A stretch of 64,000 bases of DNA from an uncultured Erysipelotrichaceae bacterium (lineage in GTDB: Bacteria; Bacillota_I; Bacilli_A; Erysipelotrichales; Erysipelotrichaceae), in NCBI GenBank assembly GCA_934725085.1, contig CAKVAL010000004.1:1-64000 (forward strand), given 5' to 3'. Shown here piece by piece: positions 9,328 through 18,408 of the stretch; positions within the stretch are counted from its first letter, which is position 1, and the number at the start of each line of letters is the position of its first letter. Position numbers and translations under genes: made by a program. The notes beneath the pieces are model-generated. The model did not search any database. It had not been told where the DNA came from and worked only from the letters and a program-made list of their open reading frames with translations.

Positions 9328-10304
9328 TAATCACTAATAAATCCTTTTATATTCTTAATTATGTAATATTTATTTTTATATGAAACAATTTTATTCCAAT
9401 TTTCTGGAAAACCCATTAATTCATATATATCCTTTTTAGACAAAAAGGTCGTACTCTCGAAATAATGATTAAAAACATTAGATAAACTAAATGTGAATTT
9501 TCTAAAATCTTGTTCTGGCAAAAGATAACAAAACGTTATAACAAGCGAGAATAAATCGTGTTTCCCGTAAACATATTGCGTTCCCTTTTTTGGTATAGAA
9601 AAACTTTTATGAACTGCAGTGTTTGGTATATCGTTCTTTGTTTGATATGAAAAAAGTCTTTCGTTATGAGCACATACGTTTCGAAATTTTGTTGCTACCT
9701 TTAAAAACTGAGATAGTTGCTTTTCATTTACAAAATCAAAGTTTTTTGACACTTTAGCCCTAATGTCTTGAGTTACTAATACATAGAATTTCGAAACAGT
9801 ACCAAAACTTAAGCCATTAACAAGCACCCACAAAGGTACATTGCCATATGTCATACGTTGATGATTTATATATGCATAATTACTTGTTTTTGTAGCCAGA
9901 TTATTTAATTTTTCAATTAGTTTAGCTATATCAAATTTATATTTTTCATCATCAATATAGTTTTTGCAATCAAGATAGCAAACCTGCAATTCACCATATT
10001 TCTCTGTAAAATAATAAGAAAGAAGAGAACGTATGTTCCTTTCAATTTGTAATAGATACTTTAAAAATAATTCTCGAAGATTTTCATCAAATTTATATAA
10101 TGCAACTATATCTTCAAAGGCAACTCCATCTTTATATTTTTTTGTAGTCGGATTTTTAAAAGGTGTTTTGTAACCACCTATCAATCCGAAATATCCTATT
10201 TCACGTAACATTTTTTCAGCATAAGGACGATTATTAATTATTAGCCCTTTTTCATTTTGCAATTTGTTAATTTGGTCTTCAAAGGACAAAAATGGTTTTG
10301 TCAT
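9324..10304 (-). CDS. abiF: Abi_2 (AbiD/AbiF-type) HEPN protein, probable abortive-infection toxin
   Basis: The 326-residue protein has the family's N-terminal YFGLIGGYKTPF segment, the central QIERNIRSLLSYYF helix, and a HEPN-type R-x4-H ribonuclease motif (Arg208 to His213 in RNVCAHNERLF). Abi_2 proteins are phage-exclusion factors, and HEPN motifs usually mark metal-independent RNases. It is alone on its strand, with its own promoter and a structured RNA in the 5' region. The start is an ATG at 10302-10304 with a GGAG about 11 nt upstream. RNase activity and toxicity are inferred. Confidence 0.82.
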   Translation of the reverse strand: MTKPFLSFEDQINKLQNEKGLIINNRPYAEKMLREIGYFGLIGGYKTPFKNPTTKKYKDGVAFEDIVALYKFDENLRELFLKYLLQIERNIRSLLSYYFTEKYGELQVCYLDCKNYIDDEKYKFDIAKLIEKLNNLATKTSNYAYINHQRMTYGNVPLWVLVNGLSFGTVSKFYVLVTQDIRAKVSKNFDFVNEKQLSQFLKVATKFRNVCAHNERLFSYQTKNDIPNTAVHKSFSIPKKGTQYVYGKHDLFSLVITFCYLLPEQDFRKFTFSLSNVFNHYFESTTFLSKKDIYELMGFPENWNKIVSYKNKYYIIKNIKGFISDY

Positions 10305-10319
10305 ATATTCACATTCTCC

Positions 10320-10391
10320 ATATAAAGTAAAGGAGCCCCCGCAGGAACTCCCTTGGTTGCAGGCCTCTCAGGTTTCTGCAACTCGATCACT
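10320..10391 (-). ncRNA. Candidate AbiF-associated structured RNA (two GC-rich hairpins)
   Basis: Reading the minus strand from the predicted start near 10391, a first hairpin (10382-10356) has GTTGCAG/CTGCAAC arms with an inner CCT/AGG stem. One nucleotide later a second hairpin (10354-10329) pairs AAGGGAG with CTCCTTT around a TTCC/GGGG inner stem. Both are much richer in GC than the flanks and lie directly before an Abi_2 gene. A conserved abiF RNA is known from comparative genomics next to such genes. The identification rests on position and structure and was not checked against a covariance model. Confidence 0.65.
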
Positions 10392-10397
10392 AGCTAT

Positions 10398-10426
10398 ATT
10401 AGACTACAATATGTCGTCTTTGTCAA
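10398..10426 (-). promoter_or_regulatory. Sigma-A promoter for the AbiF RNA/gene
   Basis: On the minus strand, TTGACA (10426-10421) is followed after exactly 17 nt by TCTAAT (10403-10398). This is a near-consensus vegetative promoter placing the start about 7 nt later, at the foot of the hairpin pair. Confidence 0.75.
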
Positions 10427-10555
10427 TCTTTACTGTAGTTATTGCGGTTTTTCTATAAGATAGTCATGTTAAAAATCATTAATTTAGGTGAATGCTTTTG
10501 AACTGCGCTTTTTTATTATAAAGATGAAAAGAGACAGTATAGAAAGGAGACGCCT

Positions 10556-12373
10556 ATGAATAAGAAAAGAACTGTCAGATACTTATTTGTATTAATATTA
10601 TTAGCAATTACCTTTACTCCTCTACACATCCATGGTGATACAATAGCCTGTAATCACTGTCAAAACACAATAACATATGATCCAGACAACATCGTATGTG
10701 AAGGTCAATTTATTACTTGTGATGTATGTCAAAAAAGCACTTATGTTCCTGGTAATAAACATGATTATCATATTCAAAGCGAAACACCTGCAACATGCCA
10801 AGATGAAGGTACTGTTGTTGAACTATGTCGATATTGCCAACATCGTAAACAAACAAGTACTCCAAAAATAAATCATACTTGGAATAATATTGGTACAACA
10901 CAGCCAACATGTACTGCGGCTGGTATCAAACAAGAAGAATGCGCACAGTGTGGCCAATTTCGTAATAGTCCAATACCAGAATTTGGTCATAATTTTAGTG
11001 AAACAGTAATTAAAAATCCTACTTGCACTGAAAATGGTTTAACACAAAAAGCATGTACAAGATGTAATGAATCAAGTGACATTACAACCAACGCATTAGG
11101 ACATAATTTTAGTAACTGGAAAACCACAAAGAAGGTAACATGCACCGATAATGGTAAAGAAATAAGAATATGTTCACGTTGTAATAAAGAAGAAAATAAA
11201 ACAATCAAAGCTTTAAATCACGACTTCAGCGAATGGAAAATTATAAATGAGCCTACATGCACTGATGATGGTAAAGAAATAAGAACCTGTTTGCGTTGTA
11301 ATAAAGAAGAAGACAATTTCATTAAAGCACTAGGCCATGAAATGACTAATATGGAACTTAAAAAAGAGCCTACTTGTATTGAAAAAGGATATAAACAAGC
11401 CCTATGCAAAAGATGTAATAAGGAAGTTAAAGAAGATATAAAACCACTAGGTCATAACTTTTCAGAATTTGTAGTCATCAAAGAACCTTCATTAAACCAA
11501 AAAGGTTATAAAGAAAAGAAATGTATTAGATGCAACGATATCTTAAGAGAAGAGATTCCTGCTTTAACTTTTAAAGAATACGCTAAAGAAAACCCAGCAA
11601 CAGTCGCATTAACGTCAATTGCCATTGTAGGAGTTTCCACAGCTAGCATATATTTCTTTCTAACTAAAAAAGTTGCCAAAGCAGGAGTTAAAGTTGTCGG
11701 TAAATCATTAGTTGCTAGAACAAGCAGACAATTATTAAGAGAACTAGAAATCAAGACAATTGATCTTATCGCAACTGAAAATGAATATTCAAAAAGTTTA
11801 AGTGAAACTCTTAAGAAAATGCCAATGATTAAATTCAACTTTGATAATATCAATAATTATCAAGAATCAATAGAGGAACACGATCCTGATTTAATCATCT
11901 TTGAACTATCAGGTACAAACATTAATGAATTAAATGAATTTGAAGACGTTAAAGTTTTGGTTGTCGGTTTAAAAGAAATAATTGATAAACACATTGATAA
12001 ATTAAATCAATTAAAGAAAGATAAGACAATAGTCAATTACACTACTTATGATAAAAACATGACAACCACTATTCTATTACCACTATATAAACCAGAGCTT
12101 GATATCGATAATAGTCTAGAAGGTCTAAGCCTTGTACTATCAGTCTTTGGCCTAGAATGGGCAGCTAATATCTTAGATTTATTATCATCAGGAAAAGAAA
12201 TTCACGATATTGTCAAAGAAGGAGATCCTGATTCGGTTGATAAATTAACAGTGCTTGCTGATGCATGTGCCATATTTGGAATAGATGGAGAAATATTTGA
12301 GAATATTGCCTCATATCTAGAAAAGATTAAACAAGGCAAGAGAAAGTTAGATGAGAATCTAAGTGATGAATGA
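10556..12373 (+). CDS. Secreted/membrane protein with seven Cys-His ectodomain repeats and a cytoplasmic domain
   Basis: The 605-residue protein starts with a signal peptide-like segment (about residues 7-27) and two CxxC knuckles. Then come seven repeats of about 38 residues, pattern [GN]H-x-[FWYM]...PTC-x5-G-x5-C-x2-C (about 73-345). The seventh lacks the first Cys. One transmembrane helix (about 352-372) follows, with a positively charged flank and a cytoplasmic tail (about 375-605). The tail includes a beta-alpha segment (HDPDLIIFELSG) recalling a receiver-like fold, which is uncertain. Similar Cys-His repeats occur in Firmicute surface proteins. An AAAGGAGA ribosome site lies just upstream. 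Function is unknown. Confidence 0.75.
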   Translation: MNKKRTVRYLFVLILLAITFTPLHIHGDTIACNHCQNTITYDPDNIVCEGQFITCDVCQKSTYVPGNKHDYHIQSETPATCQDEGTVVELCRYCQHRKQTSTPKINHTWNNIGTTQPTCTAAGIKQEECAQCGQFRNSPIPEFGHNFSETVIKNPTCTENGLTQKACTRCNESSDITTNALGHNFSNWKTTKKVTCTDNGKEIRICSRCNKEENKTIKALNHDFSEWKIINEPTCTDDGKEIRTCLRCNKEEDNFIKALGHEMTNMELKKEPTCIEKGYKQALCKRCNKEVKEDIKPLGHNFSEFVVIKEPSLNQKGYKEKKCIRCNDILREEIPALTFKEYAKENPATVALTSIAIVGVSTASIYFFLTKKVAKAGVKVVGKSLVARTSRQLLRELEIKTIDLIATENEYSKSLSETLKKMPMIKFNFDNINNYQESIEEHDPDLIIFELSGTNINELNEFEDVKVLVVGLKEIIDKHIDKLNQLKKDKTIVNYTTYDKNMTTTILLPLYKPELDIDNSLEGLSLVLSVFGLEWAANILDLLSSGKEIHDIVKEGDPDSVDKLTVLADACAIFGIDGEIFENIASYLEKIKQGKRKLDENLSDE

Positions 12374-12380
12374 TACTTTT

Positions 12381-12416
12381 AAAAAGGCAAGCACCTAGAG
12401 GCGTTTGCCTTTTTCT
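12381..12416. terminator. Intrinsic terminator, probably bidirectional
   Basis: AAAAAGGCAA and TTGCCTTTTT arms with further GC pairs between them lie between two convergent genes and end in a T run on either strand. Confidence 0.75.
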
Positions 12417-12424
12417 TTGTTCTA

Positions 12425-15346
12425 TTATTCCCCTTTGTTTAACTTTTTCTTTTCTTCTCTAGCCCTTTTTTCGCATTCTAAACATACACCACTGTTAGTA
12501 TCAGGTCCTTCGCCGCCATAAGAAGAAAATTTATCAGATACATCAAACATCCCGCATAACTTGCACAGTACCCATCTTTTACCAGAACTATCAAAGGCTT
12601 CCTCATTTTTTCTCACTTTCTCCAAAGCTTCTTCCTTATGTGCTTCATAAAGTTCTTTCTCATTAGTGTTATTTTCTGTTTTCTTTTCTTGGTTAATAAC
12701 AATCATTGGTTTGTCGAAGCGATTATCATCGCGCAATTGTTCTGTGCTCATTATATTGTTATTAATTAATCCTCTTCTATAATATTTATAATTTTCAGGT
12801 ATCGCCTTTCTCTCTATTTCTTTTTTTTCACTAGGAAATAATTCTTCAATATAAGAACTTTTCTTGTTTTTTATCTTAAATATTGAAAGATTTGTTTTTG
12901 CCCTGGTTAAGGCAACATAAAATAATCTTCGTTCGTTTTGTTCATTATCGTCATAATCTTTTGAACCATTAAAATAATTACGATTTGATGTTGGGAATCG
13001 TCCATCATAAACATCTATCAAATATACAGAATCAAATTCTTTTCCTTTTGAAGTGTGAACCGTTGGTAGAGTTACTCTTTTGTCATCATTAATCACACCA
13101 TTACCCAGTACTTGAGACAAATATTCCATTCTTTCAATAAATTCTTTCAAAGTGTCGATATTTCTGGAAAGTTCCAAAAGGATTGATGTTTCAGTAGATG
13201 CGGCATCAATACCATAGGCATCGATCAGCGATGATATCGCATTATAAGGTGTTAATTCTTTAATGCTGTTTAGATTATTTTCTAAATTTTCCGCATCATC
13301 ACCATAATATTTCTTAACATACTTCATTTGTTCTTTCAAAGCATTATAAAAACCTTTAGTCTTGCTATTTTCAACAACATATCTCTTAGTCTTGTATTGC
13401 ATATGAATGTATGGGCTGTTTAAGTTATAAATCTCGTTAGCATATTTTTCAGGATTAATAGCTATTTTTATACAAGCCAATAACCCTTTCACTTTATTTT
13501 CGTTAAAGAAATTGTGTTCAGGTTTTTTTAAACAAAAATCAATATCATTTCTAAGAAAAAGATCTAACAAAACAACACAACTGGTATTATCTCTATATAG
13601 GAAAGCAATTTGTTCTTTAGTGTTTTTAACTATATCTACGCACTTACAAAATTGCTCACTCGTAGATTCTACCTTAATCAATTCAACAGGAGAACCAAAA
13701 TCCTTGTTAGCCATCATATTTTTTTCATATCTGCCTAAATTTCTATTAATAAACTTCTTTGCAACATCAACAATAGATTGGGTAGATCTATAATTGGTTT
13801 CCATTTTTAAAATATATGGATTAATATAATCGGTTCTAAAATTAAGTAGCGCCCTAGGATATGCGCCCCTAAAACCATATATAGTTTGATCTTCATCACC
13901 AACCATAAATAGATTGTTTTCTTTTGCGAGTAGATTAATAATTGTATGTTGGATTTTAGATGTATCTTGAGCCTCATCAACACATATATACTTATATTTT
14001 GTTTTCCATTTTTTAGCTATGTCGCAATCTGATTCCAATGCCTCAAGTGCAAAAACCATTTGATCGTCAAAGTCCATTAAATTTTTTAATTCTAGTTGTT
14101 CACAATATTTTCTGTAATTTTCTGTAAACGAATCCATGCATTCATCTATACATTCCAATCTTTCATCGTTAAGCATCATGTTTTTAGCGTACGAAATATA
14201 ATTGATAAATTGTTCTACATCATCATTTGTTACATTATTATTTGTTTCTTTTAAAATTTCACGAACTATTTTTTTAGATTCTTTCTTATCGGTCGTTTTC
14301 TTAGAGACATTCTTGCTATCACAATAATCATTATAAATTTTTAAAGATATGGCATTTATAGTCGAAAACTCAATCCCACTGTTTTCAATGCCAAACTTTT
14401 TGATAAATCTTCTTTTCATTTCATCTTTTGCTTCAACATTAAATGTTATACAAAGGATATCTTTGGGATTAATATGTTTTTCAAAGATCATGTAGCCAAG
14501 CCTATCAACTAAAACGGTTGTTTTACCGGAACCTGGTACAGCTAACAAAAGATTATTGCCTTCAACTGCAATCATTGCTCTTTCCTGTTGTTTATTAAGA
14601 TTGATGTCATATTTTACTTTAAATTTTTTATATTCCTCATTCTCATCTAAATCCATTCTATTTGGTGCGATGCACTTACCATCAATAAAACCAATATAGT
14701 TAAAGAATTCTTCTTTAGACATCAAATTAGTTGTGGTAAATTCCTCAAAACCATTAGACGATACATTTATAACTCTAACAATTTTCTTTTCTTTATTAAA
14801 ATCATAAAACTGCAAGAATAAATCTATCTTTCCTTCTTTAACATTATACGGATTAAATGCTTTCTTTGGATTTTTCCATTTCACATTTAAAAGGTTCTTT
14901 TTGCCTAAACTATAAGTTATCTTGCCATCTTCTATTAAGTCTTCCACATCAAAAAGCCAAACAACTTTGTAACCTAAGTTAAAATAAAAATTATTCCTAT
15001 TATCAAAATCTTCTTTTCTTAAAATACTATGTTGAAATTCAATAACTGTTCTATCAATCACAACATCTGCACGGTGCTTTGTGCTTCCTAAGACCAATGA
15101 TATTTCTTGATTTTCCATAGGAAATTGATCTTGCCAATTATAATGCCATTCTGACTTATCATAGCTTCCATTTCGTTCCCATTCATCTCTGCACATATGT
15201 TTCACTCTATGTGCGAAGTGATGTTTTCTTATATCGCCCTTTTTAACAGTTAATGGAGCACCACAATACGGACAATAATACTCTTGATTGCTTTTTGTAT
15301 CAGCTATATGAGTCCTTATATTATCTTTGTCCCATGCAATTATCAT
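12425..15346 (-). CDS. CoiA-like nuclease / UvrD-family helicase fusion with C-terminal zinc ribbon
   Basis: The N-terminal 170 residues resemble competence protein CoiA: MIIAWDKDN start, a YCPYCG...HHFAHR zinc-like motif, and a RADVVIDRTVIEFQHS restriction-endonuclease-like core. A full SF1A helicase follows: VPGSGKTT (I), VDEAQDT (II), VGDEDQTIYGFRG (III), TNYRST (IV), HTSKGKEFD (V), FYVALTRAK (VI). The last 70 residues hold a CKLCG...CLECE ribbon. I chose the ATG at 15346, preceded by AAGGAAAAGGG and aligning with CoiA starts; a start at 15373 is possible. The gene is probably a DNA repair or defence nuclease-helicase; function is inferred. Confidence 0.8.
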   Translation of the reverse strand: MIIAWDKDNIRTHIADTKSNQEYYCPYCGAPLTVKKGDIRKHHFAHRVKHMCRDEWERNGSYDKSEWHYNWQDQFPMENQEISLVLGSTKHRADVVIDRTVIEFQHSILRKEDFDNRNNFYFNLGYKVVWLFDVEDLIEDGKITYSLGKKNLLNVKWKNPKKAFNPYNVKEGKIDLFLQFYDFNKEKKIVRVINVSSNGFEEFTTTNLMSKEEFFNYIGFIDGKCIAPNRMDLDENEEYKKFKVKYDINLNKQQERAMIAVEGNNLLLAVPGSGKTTVLVDRLGYMIFEKHINPKDILCITFNVEAKDEMKRRFIKKFGIENSGIEFSTINAISLKIYNDYCDSKNVSKKTTDKKESKKIVREILKETNNNVTNDDVEQFINYISYAKNMMLNDERLECIDECMDSFTENYRKYCEQLELKNLMDFDDQMVFALEALESDCDIAKKWKTKYKYICVDEAQDTSKIQHTIINLLAKENNLFMVGDEDQTIYGFRGAYPRALLNFRTDYINPYILKMETNYRSTQSIVDVAKKFINRNLGRYEKNMMANKDFGSPVELIKVESTSEQFCKCVDIVKNTKEQIAFLYRDNTSCVVLLDLFLRNDIDFCLKKPEHNFFNENKVKGLLACIKIAINPEKYANEIYNLNSPYIHMQYKTKRYVVENSKTKGFYNALKEQMKYVKKYYGDDAENLENNLNSIKELTPYNAISSLIDAYGIDAASTETSILLELSRNIDTLKEFIERMEYLSQVLGNGVINDDKRVTLPTVHTSKGKEFDSVYLIDVYDGRFPTSNRNYFNGSKDYDDNEQNERRLFYVALTRAKTNLSIFKIKNKKSSYIEELFPSEKKEIERKAIPENYKYYRRGLINNNIMSTEQLRDDNRFDKPMIVINQEKKTENNTNEKELYEAHKEEALEKVRKNEEAFDSSGKRWVLCKLCGMFDVSDKFSSYGGEGPDTNSGVCLECEKRAREEKKKLNKGE

Positions 15347-15410
15347 ATTAAACACCCTTTTCCTTAAAGCCATTTTATATCACTTCAGCAACAAAAGAAA
15401 CATAATAAAA

Positions 15411-15433
15411 GACAACCACAATATATGGTTGCC
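15411..15433 (-). terminator. Terminator after prs
   Basis: On the minus strand GGCAACCA pairs with TGGTTGTC around a 7-nt loop and is followed by TTTTATT. It lies about 30 bp past the prs stop and separates the housekeeping run from the CoiA-helicase gene. Confidence 0.7.
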
Positions 15434-15461
15434 TCAATAAATCATTTATTTAATCTAAATA

Positions 15462-16430
15462 TTATTCGTGATCTTCAAACAATCTATAGATTTCAGATAC
15501 TGGCTTATGACTAGAAATAGCTAAGATTAACTTAGATAACATCAAACCAATAGACAATTGCTTAATCTTAGTAGTTTGAGCCTTCTTTTCTTCATCAAGA
15601 GGAATAGAATTTGTACAAACAACTTCCTTGATGCAAGAATTTTCAAGTCTTTCGATAGCTGGACCTGAGAAAACGCCATGTGCTAGACAAACATAAATAT
15701 CCTTAGCGCCAAATCTCTTTAAGATATCACAAGCAGCAACTAAAGAACCAGCAGTATCACAGATATCATCTACAACGATACAATCCTTGCCATCAACATC
15801 ACCGATAACACTTTGTGCTTCACAAACATTAGGTCTTGGACGTCTTTTATCAACAATCGCAATACTAGTATCTAAGATATTTGCTAAGTTTCTAGCTCTT
15901 GTTGCACCACCATGGTCAGGAGAAACAACAACAACATTTTCCATATCTAAACCCTTATTTAAGAAATAACGACCCATCATAGGAATACTTGTTAAATCAT
16001 CTGCTGGGAATGAGAAGAAACCTTGAATTTGAGATGCATGTAAGTCAATTGTGATAACTCTATTAGCACCAGCTGCTTCTAATAAATCAGCTACAAGTCT
16101 TGCTGTAATAGGTTGTCTTGGTTTTGCCTTACGATCTTGTCTTGCATATCCATAATAAGGAATAATACATTGAATCTCGCTAGCACTTGCACGCTTAGCT
16201 GCATCAATTGCCACAAGAAGTTCCATAATACGTTCGTTAACTGGCTTATATGTACTTTGTACAAAATAAACTTGCTTACCACGAACACTCTCACCGAATT
16301 CAACTAATGTTTCGCCATCTGCAAAATGATTAACTGAAATCTTACCAGGTTCAATACCTAAATGAGAACAAATCTCATTTGCTAGATCTTGATTACCAGA
16401 TAAAGAAAAAACTTTGATATCTTCGTTCAT
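15462..16430 (-). CDS. prs: Ribose-phosphate pyrophosphokinase
   Basis: PRPP synthetase makes 5-phosphoribosyl diphosphate for nucleotides, NAD, His and Trp. The 322-residue class I protein shows the RQDRK ATP-binding segment, VVSPDHGGATRA and the PRPP loop VVDDICDTAGS. It lies 9 bp downstream of the GlmU-like gene, matching the conserved glmU-prs order of Firmicutes. Confidence 0.95.
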   Translation of the reverse strand: MNEDIKVFSLSGNQDLANEICSHLGIEPGKISVNHFADGETLVEFGESVRGKQVYFVQSTYKPVNERIMELLVAIDAAKRASASEIQCIIPYYGYARQDRKAKPRQPITARLVADLLEAAGANRVITIDLHASQIQGFFSFPADDLTSIPMMGRYFLNKGLDMENVVVVSPDHGGATRARNLANILDTSIAIVDKRRPRPNVCEAQSVIGDVDGKDCIVVDDICDTAGSLVAACDILKRFGAKDIYVCLAHGVFSGPAIERLENSCIKEVVCTNSIPLDEEKKAQTTKIKQLSIGLMLSKLILAISSHKPVSEIYRLFEDHE

Positions 16431-16439
16431 ACTAAATTA

Positions 16440-17534
16440 CTACTGCCCCTCCTTAGTATACTTATATCCATATCCTTTTTTGTTTTGTTGATAAAGACGA
16501 GCTATTGCCAAGTCTCCATTCTCAACATTCTTATCTATAGTAGATCCAGCCGCAACAAAAGCATAAGAACCTACATATAAAGGTGAAATCAAATTAACAT
16601 TGTTACCGATCTCACTATAAGAACCAACCATAGTTAGCTTATTATTAGCGGTAGTGACACTAGCACCAACCCTAACATTATTCCTCAAAGTTGTATTAGA
16701 CAAACAAGACAAATGATCAACAACACAATCATTCGCAAGTCTACAATTTGAAAGCTTCACAAAACTCGCAACCCTAGTATTATCCCCAATAAAACATTTA
16801 GAGTCAACCAGACTATTAGGACCAATAATACAATTATTACCTATTGCACTATCATAAAGCTTAGAATCATCAATTTCATTGTTATCACCAAGCTTAGAAT
16901 CCTTAATAGTACTACCCTTACCAATCCTATTATTCTTACCAATACTAGACTTACCACATATACTTACATAAGAACCAATAATAGTTCCCTTATCAATCTT
17001 TACATCAATCCCAATAGAAACATTATCTATATCTTCAATGATGACACCATTATCTAAAAACTTATCAACAATTCTATTCTTAATAGTCTTCCAAACAAGT
17101 GGAATATCCTTAATACTTTCAAAACATTTACTATTCTCACTTGTTATAGTAACCGCCTTATATTGTAAAGTTTCAAAAGCTTCAATATCTTTATTATTTA
17201 AACAAAAAACAGGAACTAGCTCTTCATTATAAAAAACGCTATTTTCCTGTTCCATTAAACCCAAAAAATCTTCTTTCTCAATCAAAGGATAAAAAGGTGA
17301 CAACAGTAAACACTTACCACCCTTACCACTTAAATCACTAACAATCTCTTCAACTGAACTTCTATTAACTACACCCTCAATATGAACATCGCTACCACCA
17401 ACCAAAAAGATTGAATCCAAATCAAGACGCCTTAAAACATCGATTGTATAATCGATCAACATCTTATCATTAACCATTAGAGTCGCTAACTCTAATTCTT
17501 TTTGACCATCTAAAAATAAAACAGCACTATTCAT
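16440..17534 (-). CDS. GlmU-like protein with eroded uridylyltransferase domain
   Basis: GlmU normally acetylates glucosamine-1-P and transfers UMP to it (about 456 residues). This 364-residue relative keeps a left-handed beta-helix of hexapeptide repeats (about residues 175-345), the DHLSCL His where GlmU has its acetyltransferase base, and the LAIARLYQQNKKGY tail. The N-terminal half has lost the LAAGxGTRM signature (AVLFLDGQKELE instead) and the GDxPL motif (LSPFYPLI). The GAGTITxNYDG motif is also altered (GASVTTANN). It occupies the glmU slot before prs. Loss of the pyrophosphorylase activity is likely; a retained role is unclear. Confidence 0.7.
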   Translation of the reverse strand: MNSAVLFLDGQKELELATLMVNDKMLIDYTIDVLRRLDLDSIFLVGGSDVHIEGVVNRSSVEEIVSDLSGKGGKCLLLSPFYPLIEKEDFLGLMEQENSVFYNEELVPVFCLNNKDIEAFETLQYKAVTITSENSKCFESIKDIPLVWKTIKNRIVDKFLDNGVIIEDIDNVSIGIDVKIDKGTIIGSYVSICGKSSIGKNNRIGKGSTIKDSKLGDNNEIDDSKLYDSAIGNNCIIGPNSLVDSKCFIGDNTRVASFVKLSNCRLANDCVVDHLSCLSNTTLRNNVRVGASVTTANNKLTMVGSYSEIGNNVNLISPLYVGSYAFVAAGSTIDKNVENGDLAIARLYQQNKKGYGYKYTKEGQ

Positions 17535-17568
17535 GGGTACACCTAGTACTATTCTAGCATTTAATTGC

Positions 17569-18408
17569 CTATTTAGACTTTAATATTTGACAAGTTCTGA
17601 CAAAATATCCTCTATTCATCATCTTTTTTCTAAGCTGATTAATCTTAAACAAATCTCTATCGATTGTATAAACAGTAGAACCACTACCTGTAACCATTGT
17701 AAAATCAGCACCAGCATACTCTAAATCGCGCTTTGCCTTGGCAATACCCTTACAAAGCTCAATCGCAGGAGCCTCCAAACTATTCTTAAGATAAGGCTTA
17801 ATATCCTCACCATTTTTAAGCTTATCCAAAATCAAATCAACATCAGGGTGCACACAAGTATCCATATCTAGCTTCTTATAACACTCCTTAGTTGAAACAC
17901 CACGTTTAGGCTTTACTAGTAACACATGATAATCATCCTTAATATCAATAAAAGTTAACTTATCACCTAGTCCTTCTACCAAAGCAGGCTTACTATAATA
18001 GTTAAACAAAACATCAGCACCAATCTTAAGACACAATTCCTTAATCTTCTCATCAGACAACTGTAAGTTATATTTAACATTCAAAAACTTAATAATGGCA
18101 GCACCATCAGTAGAACCACCAGCCAAACCAGCCTGAGTTGGAATCATCTTATTTAAGACAACCTTAAAATTCTCCTTAATCCCAAACTCCTCTTTCATAA
18201 TATTAAAAGCCTTAACAATCGTATTATTCTCATCAAAGAAAATATAAGGACGATTAGAAGAATATTCCATCTGCTCACTATAACTGATATCCATATCATC
18301 AAAGAAATCAAGAGGTACCATAATCATTCTTAGTTCATGATAACCATCATCCCTAACACCCAAGACATCCAAAGCTAAATTAATCTTCGCATAAGCCTTA
18401 ATCTTCAT
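17569..18408 (-). CDS. ispE: 4-diphosphocytidyl-2-C-methyl-D-erythritol kinase
   Basis: IspE phosphorylates CDP-ME in the MEP isoprenoid pathway. The 279-residue GHMP kinase has the AYAKINLALDV start, the GYHELRMIMVP segment and the phosphate loop PTQAGLAGGSTDGAA, with a C-terminal MVTGSGSTVY. It overlaps rsmA by 11 nt. ispD of the same pathway lies three genes upstream in the same transcript. Confidence 0.95.
   Translation of the reverse strand: MKIKAYAKINLALDVLGVRDDGYHELRMIMVPLDFFDDMDISYSEQMEYSSNRPYIFFDENNTIVKAFNIMKEEFGIKENFKVVLNKMIPTQAGLAGGSTDGAAIIKFLNVKYNLQLSDEKIKELCLKIGADVLFNYYSKPALVEGLGDKLTFIDIKDDYHVLLVKPKRGVSTKECYKKLDMDTCVHPDVDLILDKLKNGEDIKPYLKNSLEAPAIELCKGIAKAKRDLEYAGADFTMVTGSGSTVYTIDRDLFKINQLRKKMMNRGYFVRTCQILKSK

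Noticed and set aside
10987..11409. Minus-strand ORFs within the Cys-repeat protein gene
   Set aside because: They are shadows of the repeat codons and lack ribosome sites.
15347..15373. The first possible start of the CoiA-helicase
   Set aside because: The second ATG has a better ribosome site and matches the usual CoiA start; kept only as an alternative.
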